Positions 1-12,000 of a stretch of DNA of 64,000 nt are shown in pieces. Both the position numbers and the translations under genes were made by a program. Origin of the DNA: Odontocerum albicorne. Its lineage: Eukaryota > Arthropoda > Insecta > Trichoptera > Odontoceridae. The stretch lies in assembly GCA_949825065.1 (NCBI GenBank), contig OX463856.1, forward strand, positions 21,386,632 to 21,450,631, in the 5' to 3' direction. The notes beneath the pieces are model-generated. The model was given only the letters and a program-made list of their open reading frames with translations, did no database searches and was not told where the DNA came from. Numbering within the stretch: the stretch's first letter is position 1; each line of letters starts with the position of its first letter.

Positions 1-428
1 GACCCAAGATAATAATATCTTGTTCAATGTGTCCGTTTACTAGGACCCAAGATAATAATATCTTGTGCAATGTGTCCGTTTACTGGGACCCAAGATAATA
101 ATATCTTGTTCAATGTGTCCGTTTACTGGGACCCAAGATAATAATATCTTGTTCAATGTGTCCGTTTACTGGGACCCAAGATAATAACATCTTGTTCAAT
201 GTGTCCGTTTACTGGGACCCAAGATAATAATATCTTGTTCAATGTGTCCGTTTACTGGGACCCAACATAATAACATCTTGTTCAATGTGTCCGTTTACTG
301 GGACCCAAGGTAATAATATCTTGCTCAATGTGTTCGTTTTCGTTTACTGGGACCCAAGATAATAATATCTTGTTAAATGTGTCCGTTTACTGGGACTCAA
401 GATAATAATATATTTTTCAATGTGTCCG
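1..428. repeat. 43-bp minisatellite, about 10 copies
   Basis: Ten head-to-tail copies of a 43-bp unit beginning GACCCAAGATAATAATATCT. Starts at 1, 44, 87 and onward are exactly 43 bp apart. One copy near 302-350 carries a 6-bp internal duplication, and the last copy is diverged. Each unit holds an imperfect inverted repeat, CAAGAT-AATAAT-ATCTTG, so single strands could form a row of small hairpins. The array starts at the window edge and probably continues outside. Confidence 0.95.
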
Positions 429-890
429 AAACACTTATACGGGTATATTGAAATGAACCGTACAAAAAATATACATATATTATATCAAGTTACGATTCAT
501 CGGTAAATAAATATACTTTTAAATAACTTCAACCGTGATGTTTTATTTTAACATTCGGTTGACAGATCACTGTATACAACAAAAATAAACGATTTCAGGT
601 ATAACGACATTTCATAACTGCACGAATTTATAGTAATATGATTTATGATGTGTAAAATATTAAAATCAATGATATTGAAAAAACACAAACACAAAAATGC
701 AAGTACAGGGTTTGCCTAGGGCAGTTTGGATTTCACCTTATTCCCATACCACTTAATTTAATGTTGTGCAAGTAGACGCATATTTCACATCTTGTCCACG
801 GGCGCTGATAAGTCCGTCTACGTTTCTAGACAAAACGCCAAATAAAGGTACAATGAATTAGTTTGCACTATAAATGGATACATAATGAGA
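429..890. other. AT-rich stretch, nothing recognised
   Basis: No frame of interest, repeat family or RNA structure recognised between the 43-bp array and the first SINE-like relic. Confidence 0.5.
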
Positions 891-894
891 GGAT

Positions 895-990
895 AAAGAG
901 GTGCGGTCTAGACAGTAAGACGCCTGATGTTTTCCAGACCAAGGGTTGCAAGATTAATTCCTGTTGGAATCATTTTTTTCGGTTGAGTTG
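895..990 (+). repeat. Degenerate tRNA-head SINE (SINE1) relic
   Basis: The order GGTCTAGACAGTAAGACGCC, then GGGTTGCAAGATTAATTCCTG, then TGGAATC parallels the A-box to B-box head of the SINE1 family seen better at 36061, 41107 and 48412. Both promoter boxes are mutated. Low-identity relic. Confidence 0.45.
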
Positions 991-1028
991 TAAACATACA
1001 CTAGGTGTGCATCAGACCATTAAAATAA

Positions 1029-1215
1029 GTTTATGATACATGTATAAAACAATGACGATCTCCGTGAACTTGTAAGTAAGCTGCCTGTATCCCGTTTATG
1101 ATACATGTATAAAACAATGACGATCTCCGTGAACTTGTAAGTAAGCGGCCTGTATTCCGACTTCAGGTGTCACAAGTTTGATTCCCATTAGTACGGGATT
1201 TAAAAAAACTGTTTC
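1029..1215 (+). repeat. 65-bp tandem duplication overlapping a SINE1 head
   Basis: A 65-bp segment starting GTTTATGATACATG at 1029 is repeated almost exactly at 1094. The second copy runs into sequence resembling a SINE1 head: CTCCGTGAACTTGTAAGTAAG, then CAAGTTTGATTCCCATTAG in the B-box position, then an A-rich run. The first copy holds only the start of the head, so the duplication arose after SINE insertion. Confidence 0.6.
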
Positions 1216-1224
1216 TGTCTTGGA

Positions 1225-1650
1225 TGGAAATATATGACAGGATACGCAATAAAGAGGATAGGGGATTAATGAGAATTTAAGGCTGATTTGTTGACTATGA
1301 TGAAGAAGAGCACGGCTGGATGATATGGACATGTAAAACAAACGAATGAAAAAAGACTTACATATATTGAGAAATATAAAGAAAACAAATAAAGAAATTT
1401 CATATAAAGAAAACAAATACATATATTGCAAATGACAGGGAAAAGCCTGATAAAAGAAGATCAAAGAAAGTTTGTTTGGATCAAGTGAATGATATTTTGA
1501 AATAACGAAACGTAGAAAGTTAGAAATCGTAGGTGTTGTATGAGAAAGTGTATTTAGAAAAGGCGAAGGATGTGTAGCGAAATAGGAAAGTTTGGCGCCC
1601 TATTCACATTCTCTCTATCCCGACAAGGAAATGGCCTTAGCTTATTTTAT
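1225..1650 (+). pseudogene. LINE family C, 3'-terminal relic
   Basis: Degraded C-terminal coding end plus 3' UTR of the LINE family best seen at 25440-25975. Shared landmarks are a stretch like GGATCAAGTGAATGATATTT (the Leu-Asp-Gln-Val-Asn-Asp-Ile segment), TAGGTGTTGTATGAGAAAGTG, and the tail with TGGCGCCCTATTCACATTC followed by TCCCGACAAGGAAATGGC. Many stops and indels; no function remains. Confidence 0.6.
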
Positions 1651-1800
1651 TTATTTATTATTACACGTGACAAGAAATATACATAATTTGTGAAAAAACA
1701 ACAGGTAATTTAATTTGACATACAATTTTAATGAATCTGGGTTTGTTGCCTTTCATTTGTCGTATCCCCAGTAAACTAGGATTTTGCCTGTATCTCACTC
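1640..1800 (-). repeat. Short retroposon R1 copy
   Basis: Copy of a ~165-bp family found five times here (also 2480, 4480, 4815, 20180). Read on the minus strand, it runs from a block ending in CCTAGTTTACTGGGG through CCAGATTCATTAAAATTG and ACCTGTTGTTTTTTCACAAA to a (TAAA)n-like tail. The A-rich 3' tail suggests a SINE or a truncated LINE 3' UTR. I see no tRNA boxes. Confidence 0.75.
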
Positions 1801-1905
1801 ACGTATGAGTGAATGGTTTCAATCTAGTTTTCACTTAAGACCTAATTAACATATTTTTGGTTCCACCGGATTGTATTGTATATAACGAAAGTTTTATGCT
1901 ATGGT
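1800..1905 (+). repeat. SINE1 tail fragment
   Basis: Contains GTTTTCACTTAAGACCT, then ATATTTTTGGTT, then GGATTGTATTGTATATAACG, matching the body and 3' tail of SINE1 with the head missing. Confidence 0.5.
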
Positions 1906-1984
1906 CTACGATACAATTTATTAAAAAAAGTGCCGGTCTGGAGGACATTGACTTGTGGCAACATACCCAACAGGTTATAATGTA

Positions 1985-2500
1985 TTTTATTTTATTTCAT
2001 TTTACGTCATTTTATTTTATTTCATTTTATTTTATTTATTTTATTTTATTTTATTTTATTTTATTTTATTTTATTTTATTTTATTTTATTTTATTTTATT
2101 TTATTTTATTTTATTTTATTTTATTTTATTTTATTTTATTTTATTTTATTTTATTTTATTTTATTTTATTTTATTTTATTTTATTTTATTTTATTTTATT
2201 TTATTTTATTTTATTTTATTTTATTTTATTTTATTTTATTTTATTTTATTTTATTTTATTTTATTTTATTTTATTTTATTTTATTTTATTTTATTTTATT
2301 TTATTTTATTTTATTTTATTTTATTTTATTTTATTTTATTATTTTATTTTTATTTTTATTTATTTTATTTATTTTATTTATTTTATTTATTTTATTTATT
2401 TTATTTATTTTATTTATTTTATTTTATTTACTTTATTTACTTTATTTATTTTATTTATTTTATTTATTTTATTTATTTTATTTATTTTATTTACTTTATT
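1985..2500. repeat. Expanded TTTTA / TTTATTTTA microsatellite
   Basis: About 300 bp of almost perfect TTTTA pentamers (2035-2340) followed by about 150 bp of a 9-bp TTTATTTTA variant. It ends exactly where an R1 retroposon copy on the minus strand has its A-rich tail, so it is best explained as expansion of that tail. Long Tyr-Phe-Ile-Leu-Phe reading frames across it come from the repeat and are not genes. Confidence 0.97.
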
Positions 2501-2720
2501 TTACACATGACAACAAATATAAGAGTACATAATTTGTGAAAAAACAACAGGTAATTGAATTCGGACGCACAATTTTAATGGATCTGGGTTAGTTGCCTTT
2601 CATTTGTCGTGTCCCTAGTAAACTAGGTTTTTGCCTGTATCTCACTGAGGACATATAGCGTGAAAAAATAAATCGATATTTATTTCCGATTTTGGATTAT
2701 ATAAAACCCCAATGATAGTT
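2480..2720 (-). repeat. R1 retroposon copy whose tail became the microsatellite
   Basis: Same family as 1640-1800, with homology extending further upstream. The block CATTGATATTTATTTCCGAT-like sequence at 2660-2715 is also present in the copy at 20590-20645. The minus-strand tail points into the TTTTA array. Confidence 0.8.
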
Positions 2721-3590
2721 TTGAGAAAAGAATTTTCGACACATAGCTAACTAAATTCGATCATTAATAATACGTGCTCAAGAAATGTCCAAAAAATATA
2801 ATTGCACTAAATTGTAAAAGTGCCATAAGAACTGTAAATTTGGATGAGAAAGGCTTTTACGTCAAACTTGTTCAGAAACTAATCCACCTAACACATTGAG
2901 CCACGGGGCCGAGTGAAATTATGGTAGAAATAATTGGGAAACCCCGAAATAGTTAAATTAGAAGAGATTGGAATATAGAAAAATGGATACATGTATATTT
3001 AAACAGAAAGTTCTGGCGCTCTCTTCTCTCTGTCTACTCTTACAGGGAAAAGCATAATATTTTGATATGATTTAGATGAGACGATATTCCCAATTCTCTA
3101 TTCATATTTTCTTGATCGGGACATATATTTAATTTATCATAAATGAAGCGAAACTTGATTGACTAAGATTCGCTTTTTTTCTAGAAAAGAAAGTGTATTT
3201 TCAGCTTTATTAAATACCGAAGGAGGATTTTCTTATTTATGGATTTTAATTATTTTCAAAACTTTTGATACCGTTGAGGGTCAAGGTGGTAAAAATTCTT
3301 GAACTTCTTAAGAATTTTTTCTTATCAGATATTTTAATCTTTTTCGTTCATTTTTTCTTTTGTCTCTGTGGTTACTAGCTCTTGTCTTGATCCGATTTGA
3401 TAGACCCTTTTTAGACGCCTTCTTCTTCCCCTTCTTTATCTTTGATATTATGGAAGATTCGTTACTTCCAAATTGTGGAGAAATTACAAAAGATTATTTT
3501 TAGATATACCTACAATTTTAGATATCCAAAATTTTTTTTGAAGAATATTGAGCTTTTTAGTGAAAAGAGCTAGTTGTTTCAACAGACAGT
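2721..3590. other. AT-rich stretch with one LINE C tail fragment
   Basis: Only a short match to the LINE C tail is seen, near 3005-3060 (TTCTGGCGCTCTCTTCTCTC, then an ACAGGGAAAAGC-like end). No genes recognised. Confidence 0.45.
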
Positions 3591-3730
3591 GATATTAGAC
3601 CCTCGATTATCCGGGATCCAATTTACCAGGTTGAGAATTAACCGGGCAGTAAAAAAACTGATTTTTTAAATAGAATTTCGATTTTTTTAATGTACCAATT
3701 ATTTTTCATTCAACTGCATAATATGTACCA
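3590..3730. mobile_element. Pogo/Tigger-like terminal fragment
   Basis: GACCCTCGATTATCCGGGAT followed by a second ATTAACCGGG block resembles ends of pogo/Tigger elements, which typically read like CAGTAGAACCTCGATTATCCG. I found no opposite end within 1 kb, so only one terminus is supported. Confidence 0.4.
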
Positions 3731-3789
3731 GGTAAATAAACTGGTGAAATATACATTTTTTAACAGACATTTTAACTAGCAAAACAGTG

Positions 3790-4370
3790 AACACGTTATC
3801 AATACCATTATAGTGGTAATAGACGCGAAATATGAATGTTGTAATAGGAATGTCTAGCACTTTCTACCTACCCTAACAGGAAAGTGGTGTGAGGGTTTAA
3901 ATGTATTGTTAAAAATACGTAAGTAAAAAAACCTTCATTTCTCGCGGTGCTCTTGATCCACAAAACATTATCGCGTATATCGAGATATTTGCATTTAGTG
4001 GCAGCCTCCGGATTTGTATTCACTAATTGCAGCCAACGTTTATTCACCATAAGTGCAGGTAAAGCTTTAGTTATAGGTGCTGGTACTCAGTAGAATTTCT
4101 CCCCGGGTTCAGGTGTCGATTTATTGAACTAATGAGCCCAACAGCGCAAACCAGCCCATATATCCTCCTGCCAGCTGCGGTCCAACTTGGATATTCACGT
4201 AAACAATAATAATTTGTACGTGTAACCATCAACCTTTATTCAAACCGTATTTGGTGGACTAACTTTAAATCACCTTTGCAAAGTTGCGCACAGCAAGCTA
4301 AAAGTTTAATAAATATCGTACTTTGGATTTATATAATTTTGTTGTGGATTCTGTATATACACTTTAGTTA
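3790..4370. other. Intergenic, nothing recognised
   Basis: No convincing coding or repeat signal; short frames here have no recognisable domain. Confidence 0.4.
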
Positions 4371-4479
4371 AATATATACACTTTGTCGGGTGCTTTACCA
4401 TGCGGAAATCTCTTACAACCAGCCTTGAACATGTTTAAAAGTGTAAACCGGACTAAAAACTTTTAAATAAATATATTCA

Positions 4480-4665
4480 TACTATAAATATCCTCAGTGA
4501 GATGCAGGCCAAAGCATAGTTTACTGGGGACACGACAAATTAAAGGCAACGAACCCAGATCAATTAAAATTGTGTGTCCAAATTAAATTACCTGTTGTTT
4601 TTCTGCAAATTATGTATATTTCTTGTCATGTGTAAATAAATAAATAAATAAAAATAATAAATACA
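4480..4665 (+). repeat. R1 retroposon copy with (AAAT)n tail
   Basis: Plus-strand copy of R1. It begins near ATAAATATCCTCAGTGAGAT, passes through ACTGGGGACACGACAAAT, and ends in an AAATAAATAAATAAATAAAA tail. The clean tail fixes the orientation of the family. Confidence 0.85.
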
Positions 4666-4811
4666 ACATTGTCTCCCGGCCCCGATCTTCAATATATCCG
4701 AGTTACCATTCCAGATATGCTGAGCAGGACCACACGAATGAATAATATTAAATATTTTATTCATAACTTTTGTGCAGGGTTCGAGCGCGTATTATTTTTA
4801 TTCAAACAGTC

Positions 4812-4985
4812 TATGCAGTCTATAAATGTCCTCAGTGAGATACAGACAAAAGCCTAGTTTACTGGGGACACGGCAACAAACCCAGATCCATTAAAATTGT
4901 GTGTCCAAATTAAATTACCTGTTGTTTTTTCGCAAATTATGCATATTTCATGTCATGTATAAAATCAATAAAAAATAAATAAAAT
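4812..4985 (+). repeat. R1 retroposon copy
   Basis: Second plus-strand R1 copy about 330 bp downstream of the first. It begins ATAAATGTCCTCAGTGAGAT, contains ATTAAATTACCTGTTGTTTT, and ends in an A/T tail (ATCAATAAAAAATAAATAAA). Confidence 0.85.
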
Positions 4986-5029
4986 AACACAATTTCCCAT
5001 AGATCTAGCTTCTGCAAATTTTCTTACTT

Positions 5030-5340
5030 CTTATATTTTATTATTTCAAAATAATATTCACTTGATCCAATAACACTTTTCATGGTCTACTTCTACCCCA
5101 CCTTTCACTTACTTTGTAATGTATATTTATTGTATAAATGCTTCATCATTCATTCATTTCACGTGCCCAAACCATCTCAGAGTGCAATCATTTTTATCAC
5201 AATCAACCATCAAACTTAAGTTAACATTTATATCTTATCACTTCATTCTGTATTTAGTCATACATTGTCACTTCATGTATTCTTCTAAGCACACGCATTT
5301 CTACAACATTAAAAATGTAGAACGCGATACAAGGAGAATA
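5030..5340 (-). pseudogene. LINE family C C-terminal relic
   Basis: Reverse strand of the C-terminal coding end of LINE C. Plus-strand landmarks are ATTCACTTGATCCAA, CGTGCCCAAACCATCTCAGA (antisense of the Trp-Phe-Gly-His-Val segment), CACTTCATTCTGTATTTAG and CATTTCTACAACATT. Several stops; inactive. Confidence 0.65.
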
Positions 5341-5659
5341 TGACCTCTATATTTTTCAGATATTCGTTTTCAGTAGTCTGAAAGATGCATATACGAGTAT
5401 TTGCAAACAACCCTCCATTAAGAGCCGTTCTTAGAATTTCCTACCAGGCTTTGCAACCCTTGGATTAATTCACCTTCATGAATCATGTCGTGTACATTAT
5501 TCTCCAATTCTACGCAGAACTTGTAGCGGAGGCAGACCCGTGGCACTCTTCATCTGGTTACACCAGCTAGTGCATGACTGGTCCACTTCTACTTCTACTT
5601 CCCATTGCTAGTTAGTTTTTTCATGTCCTCATTGCGCTAAATATGACTGAAAACTATTA

Positions 5660-6050
5660 AAAGGTGTGTGCGGCTTTGGTAAGCACTTGAAATCCACCCT
5701 TTTTGGGAAGTCTTATAAAAATTTATGTTGCTTTATGAACACTACACTACAACTGAAACCGTTTAAAAAATGTATTACTATCACATATTAGAAAATCTAC
5801 AAAAGTTTCTTTGTAGTTCATCTCCCTTTGGTATGTCATCTGCGGTTTTCTTACCAAGTATTTTTCTAAAAATATTTAGATTCGATGAAGCTCCTAATCA
5901 AATGGCTGAAGCCACCCCCTTCATATCCTTAGGCTAAATTTGTTTGTCTTTTTTTTAACTGTCAATAATAGTTGGCTTAATAAAAGTGCCCTGGAGAAGA
6001 GACTGGTCTGTAAAGGGCGCTGTATAAATATTAATTTGTATTATTATAAA
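5660..6050 (+). pseudogene. LINE family B 3' end
   Basis: A residual coding end, with Phe-Gly-Lys-His-Leu-Lys-Ser-Thr-Leu-Phe-Gly in frame, precedes a 3' UTR shared with 32620-33066. It closes with the family signature GGGCGCTGTATAAATATTAA and a short TTATTA tail. The same end is found at 16625, 31170, 32620 and 63590. Confidence 0.65.
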
Positions 6051-6714
6051 CTCTCAGGATAAATCACTGTTATGGCAACATCGAAAAATAAATAAATCCG
6101 GAAATGCAAAATGATACATTTTAACCTTTTAAATGCCTTGTATCACCGACCTAATGAACGCTTTCCTCGTAAACACTGTGTACAATACAAAATAGCTGCC
6201 TTTGGAGTAATAAACAAAATAGGATTTTCATAGTGTTCAACAATGACAATTACTTTACCAGACGTTATTAAACGACATAAATTTCCCCATACGGTAAACA
6301 CAAAATTAATATAGAAAGACACGCGTTCAACTAACGAGTTAATAAAGAAGTATGTAATTAAATTTGGAACAAGGCCACCCTTAGCGTACCACCGTCTTTA
6401 ATGGGTTAATTTTATAAATTAAAATTTTTCGTTGTTTTATTATTTTTGTTTATAATAAACAAACAATGTTTGAACTAGAATTGATTTACAATAATCAAAA
6501 AATGTTTGAACTAGTTTTTTTTTATAAAACAACGATTGTTTAATTTACAATTCGGATTTCATACCGAGTATTTTAGTTCGAAAACAACGTCTTGGGAATG
6601 CCCAATTTCAGAGAGCATTTTCGAATCTTAAAAGTGTTGTTTGTACGAGTGTATTGATAAACAGTGCGGGAATCTTACTAGCCATAGGTTCTTGCGTTGA
6701 AATGCAGAAATAAA

Positions 6715-7560
6715 CATATATACCATCCCACCGTTTCCTTGTCAAGGTAGGCATAGAAGAGAGAGCGCCAGAGTTTCCTTTCGTGACAATTTTTCGCATA
6801 TTTCGGCGAGTTTATTGCCATGTGACAATCTCTTCCAACCAACCAGAATTCATAGACCCTCTCATATAACTCCTACGTTTTTTACATTTTCCTATCGAAA
6901 AATGTCATTACTTGATCCAACCAAATTTTCCTTCGTCTTTCTATACCACGCTTTCGACTCGTGTTTTTATTCCATATTTTGTTTGTAAATCTTTCTTCAT
7001 TCATTCGTTCAACGTGATCAAACCATCTCAGAGTACTCTTCTTCATCTTACTCAACACATCAGTCTTTCACATTCATCATTCATCACTTCATTCTGTATT
7101 ATGTTATAAATTAGCATCCTGTGTATAGTTTAAAGAGCACACATGTCTACAGCATTTATTTGGCTCCTTTCTGTATATTTCCACGTTTCACTCCCACATA
7201 TCAAAGTTAGACCATAAATACTGTTGTGGACTATCAATCTCAGCAGATTTTGATACTTTGGCTCTTTTCCACGTCCACGTTTCACTTTTATACATCAAAT
7301 TTGGTACTAAAATACTGTTATGGACTATCATCTTAGCAGAGTTTGATACTATCTGGTTTGAGTACATATATTTTAGTGCCCCATAGTCTTTGTTTCTTAT
7401 CGCTTCACGCCATTCAATATCCTTCGTAACTGTTCCATCATCAAAGAAAATACTACCTGAAGAACAAAAATCTTCACGTTACTCTAATATTTCATCACTC
7501 ACCCATATATCGCGTTTGCTTTTCCTTTCACACTTCTTATTTATTTTAAACTCAACCCTT
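6715..7560 (-). pseudogene. LINE family C, long C-terminal relic
   Basis: One of the longest copies of this LINE end. On the plus strand it shows the 3' UTR block (AGAGAGAGCGCCAGAGTTTC at ~6750), a SINE1-tail insertion at ~6815-6850 (CTCTTCCAACCAACCAGAAT), then the coding end in antisense: CACTTGATCCAACC-like, GTGATCAAACCATCTCAGAG, TTTCACTCCCACATATCAAA, and TGGACTATCATCTTAGCAGA, which is duplicated about 100 bp apart. Heavily mutated. Confidence 0.6.
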
Positions 7561-8630
7561 AAATAATTTATTGAATACATTCCAAAAGAAAAACACCTAG
7601 AACTTATGACTTACGTTAAAAAAAGCCAAAGGAAAATAGCTCAGAGAACCTATGTAGAAAAAACGATATAACTTTCTCTTAATATCAGCCATAGCAATCT
7701 AAACCGGATATACGATGTTCGCCGGAAGTCGAGAGAGTTTCTTAAATATATGTTGTATTATATTTTAGGGGGAAACTCTCACAATACTTCAAGGTCCATG
7801 GATGGTAAGTTAGTGTTAATTCACATGAATATACAATGTATATGGAGGATTATAAAAAGTAACGTTTTATGTACAGAACTTTATAAAAATATTTCAAATG
7901 TAGTCAGTACACTATTGTTCGAGCCCGATTTCACTCGGGTATATGGTACACTAGGGAGGACGTTATTTTCAAAGTCAAGGACTTTTATGCTTTTCAATGT
8001 CTGGAAATAATAAACCATTACACATAAAGACGTCATCAATGCATGGGATAACCCCACAACCTTCTTCGATCGTAAGGAATTGCCTCTCTTTTTTTACATA
8101 TTTGATAGACCCACGTATCATTCTTTCTTTAAGAATGTTAACTCCACGATATTTAGAATTTCAGATTTATTTTCCCAGAGGTTATAAATTCAATGTCGGC
8201 AAATAAATAGCGTCTGTTTGAGAAGGCCTAAGGGATTCATGCAAAATCGCATAAAAAGAAATTGAATTTAACGAATGAAATTTTAAAAATTCGCTCAACA
8301 TTTGGTGGCTGGATACGCCAGGGAAATAACAATAGCGAGAATAGGATTTATATCGTCATTATTGGTAACAAATTTAAGTAAACTGCCGATTTTCTTTACT
8401 TATGTTAAATAATAAAAGTCATTAAACCTCATGCTAGAGATAATGAATCATTGTGCTAATTATTAAACCCCACGCAAGAGGTAATGAATCATTGTGCTAA
8501 TGCTGAATGTTTGATGAACTGTAATCAATAAAAATCGAGATTAAAAATAACAGCTATAAATTACAGCATACATTTTTATTTGTATAAAAACTATTTTCGG
8601 TCTTCAATTCAGTTCGATCACACCTCCACT
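7561..8630. other. Intergenic, nothing recognised
   Basis: Reading frames of 69-86 codons lie in this region without recognisable motifs. A short direct repeat, ATAATGAATCATTGTGCTAA, occurs twice at ~8440 and ~8482. No other feature seen. Confidence 0.4.
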
Positions 8631-8636
8631 CACGCT

Positions 8637-9075
8637 ATTATGGGAGACAAAATAAGACCCCATCCAGCGCGATCTACGCTAGAAGATCGAAATCTTCTTT
8701 ATTTTTTTTATGAGTGCGATCTCACATAGTGATGAAAAAGGAACTGCCCATAGGGACTCCTCCGGTACGACACATCTGAGTGTAAAAATAATGGTAGAGA
8801 CGATGGACTTATGGTCCGACATCACGAGAAAAGGGAAATGACTCGCAGTGCAAGTTTTTTTTCTCTCATAAAGTGACTAAAGGCCTGGAGTTCAAATAGT
8901 CCTGCAAGTTGTCGGTACTTTCACAGAAAATTTCAAATGTATCAAAACTATCCTTTGGCGTCACTAGATCGGAGTAGCTAATCGGTCCGAAGATGAACCG
9001 ATGTAAGGCTAGTAGTAATACCACAGAATGGGCTCTGCGGATTGATCTAGATGGCCGCAAAAATTGCAAGGAGTG
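8637..9075 (+). pseudogene. Unclassified coding repeat, copy 1 (pair of 57425-57905)
   Basis: Homologous over ~440 bp to the minus strand of 57425-57905. Near 8715 it encodes Ser-His-Ser-Asp-Glu-Lys, then Thr-Ala-His-Arg-Asp-Ser-Ser. After a frameshift it encodes Thr-Ser-Glu-Cys-Lys-Asn-Asn and Gly-Leu-Met-Val-Arg-His-His, paralleling the cleaner copy. Downstream both share a segment reading Leu-Arg-Ile-Asp/Asn-Leu-Asp-Gly-Arg-Lys-Asn. The acidic Ser/Asp-rich start recalls transposase N-termini, but I cannot name the family. Confidence 0.55.
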
Positions 9076-12000
9076 GTGGTTGAGTGTCAGTTAAAATGTG
9101 TCAAGGCAGTATATGACGTTTTTTTTTCTTTTGCGGTATACGGCCCTGGGTCTTCTAGGCACACGCCTATTTTTTGCGTCAGTACTCGTATATTTGTAAT
9201 TATTTTTGACAGCACATTATATGAATCATGTTACTTTTTTGATATTTATGTATTTTATTGTAACATTTTGTAATTCTGTATGACTCTTTCTTCAATAATG
9301 GTTTATTAAAATTACCATTGGTCTAAATCGAGTATAAATGAATAAAAAAAATCGTATGGTACCCCTCAATACGTTCAAATTCACTGTTTCAGACACATTG
9401 AAGAGCGTGGCTGACGGATAATATTATCGTCGGCTGTTCGTCATTGCACGTGTTGGCTATACTAGCGTTAGATGCGAGAGTGTATTGTTACCGGGTGAAC
9501 TTTTTTACCAGACTGGTACGCTTTTTTTGGTACCGTGGGAAATCTTACCCGAAACCTTTTGGTAAAAATAAAAAATGTATCAAAACTCATCAATAACCTA
9601 TGAATAATATAATAAAATGAATCAATAAAAATATCTCGAGCGTTGTATAGGTCTTTATAATCAAAGTAAAGGTTTGATGAACTCGTTGACTGGCGTAACT
9701 GCACAGATAATATGGCCCAATACAAAAGAAGAACAAGGATGAAATGTTCTTCTTCTTATCAAGTCAAATGCATATCATTATTCTTACTAAGAATTGTACT
9801 ACTTGTAAAATACTGGACGTTACACAATAAACTCCTCTTCGGTGCAAAATATTAGACTAGTGGCTTTCAACCGGAGTGCTCCAGCACCCTAGGGTAACGA
9901 TACTCCAAGGGTACCGCGAATTACGATCGTGACTTTGAACTAAACGACAGGATCAAAACCAAAACACCATGTTATCATTTGAATTTATCGATTACTTAGT
10001 TATTACCGCACGTAATATAAATACGAGTCACAGCTATAAAAAGTAACTAAAGCAAAATATCACAATAAGTTGAGGAAAAAATATGGCTTTCAAATATTTC
10101 TTCAAATATTAAAAAAAAATACTAGTCACATCAAGCCCAAATATTTAATTCATTTTTATGAAACATGTACAATTTTTTAAATAATAAAAATATTTTGTAT
10201 ATTTGAAGTCGTTATTTTTTATTGTAAATACATATGTACTTAACAAGAAAATGTAGGAAGAGTGTCCCAAAAATAAATTATTTTGTTGAGGATGCGAACA
10301 TTAAAGAAAGTTTGAAAACCACTACATTAGAATCTTACCATGTCATATGGACTACTTCTCACAATAGATACAAAGAGTTGATCCATCATATTGTCCTTCG
10401 TTCTCTCAATCACTGTTTGAAGTCTGATAAGAGATTTCCAGGTCCTCCAGAGTAATTCAAAGCCAGGTGTAATATCCCTACAGGCTAAATCCACCAACTT
10501 TGGCCCTATATTATTATCCACTCCTTCATCCTGACAACGCCAAATGGTAATTTAAGAGGCTTTGTAGTCCCAGTTAAACTGTGCCTACATTTCAATCTGG
10601 AGACTCGTGAACACGGCTGGATTGAAATCAGAAATGTATTCTAAAAATATATATGAAAAAAGTAGTATTGTAATTTTGGCAAACTCCGTGGCAATGCTAG
10701 TTTTTTTTTTATTTTACATTTAATACAAGTTACTTTGAATTACACCCAATAACAAGAAAAAGAGTAATTATTAAAATTCGAAATATGGCATAATAACAAA
10801 ATGAACAATGGTTATCATGTTTTCCTGTGAAGTAACTCAGTTATCCATTAAATTCATTAGAGTTCAATCTTCAATTTATTCACGAGATGTGGAACAAGGC
10901 CATCCCGTGTACCTGTTAACAGCTCAGTTTGTTAATACAACACCGAAAACAATCAACTCTTACCACTCTGTAGGCCAGACATTCTGGCCCAAATGATTTT
11001 ATTATAGTAGGCAGCTCCGTGGGCCAGGGAGTCTGGCCCAGCGCAGGTATAAGTTTACTTACCAATTTCTCAAGCACGCAGGTATATTCTACGAAAAATT
11101 ATTTACGATAATTACAGTGAATCATCCCAACATGCTGGATAAACCAACATCTCTTTATTTAAATTTACCATTAGTTGGATATATTCCTGTAAAAATAGAT
11201 GCATAATTTTAGCTGATAGAATATTTGTCGTGTTCTAATTTTTTTTGGGCCAGTTAGTCGTTATCCTGTATTGGTGACGGTTTTACAAGGCTACTCCCAC
11301 TTTTTGTGACCATATTTTTTCGTTTTGTGGAACTATTATATTTCTTAATTTATTTAAGAAATATAATAATATTATAAGATTATTAGAAAGTAACTTATCC
11401 GAGGATTTACATTTGATTATTTGTATATATTACCTGTATTATACACAATTATTGATATGCAACATAAGAAATTATGCAAATAAAACATATTGGAAGTAAA
11501 TATATTATTTTTAGTAACTTTAAGTGTGATTTAGCGAGCATTTTTTGCGAAATGTACTGTGAAGAGTATATTAATTTAAGTAGTAAAAATGGATAGTAAA
11601 AAATCCCAAATATATTATAGGACGCCATTCTGATCTAAAAATCAGTCTTACAAAAATTAGAATTTCAAAATGTCGATAAATTTCTGTACATTCAGTTAGA
11701 GCGTGATGTCTGTATTATTCAAAAAATAATTCTCGTGATCCAAATATTATTTGTTTTTTTTTAAATATATTAGAGGCGGTATCAACGACTCTGCAAAGCA
11801 TTTGATCTTTTCAAGGTTTACCGACACCCTACAGGTGTGTTGTAAGTTGTATACTATGTTTCATTTTTAATCTCTTTCCTCTGACATGTCTTGTGAGTAT
11901 GCTTTGTTGTTACTTATCGAATCTTGAGATAAAAGAGACCCGTGTTCATTTTTTTTTTAACCGCTGAGCTAATCGAGTCAAGTATGATTCTGATAATTTC

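Noticed and set aside
1..428. CRISPR-like regular array
   Set aside because: There are no unique spacers; units are contiguous, and the setting is eukaryotic. The same applies to the arrays at 20240, 44450 and 52632.
1857..2539. Two overlapping ~200-codon frames of Tyr-Phe-Ile-Leu repeats
   Set aside because: They are translations of the TTTTA / TTTATTTTA microsatellite; 5-bp and 9-bp periods stay open because the repeat has no stop in those frames.
9410..9450. ATAATATTATC in a stem-like context, recalling a rolling-circle replication origin of small DNA viruses
   Set aside because: The nonanucleotide is not matched exactly, no replication protein gene is nearby, and such AT words are expected in this composition.
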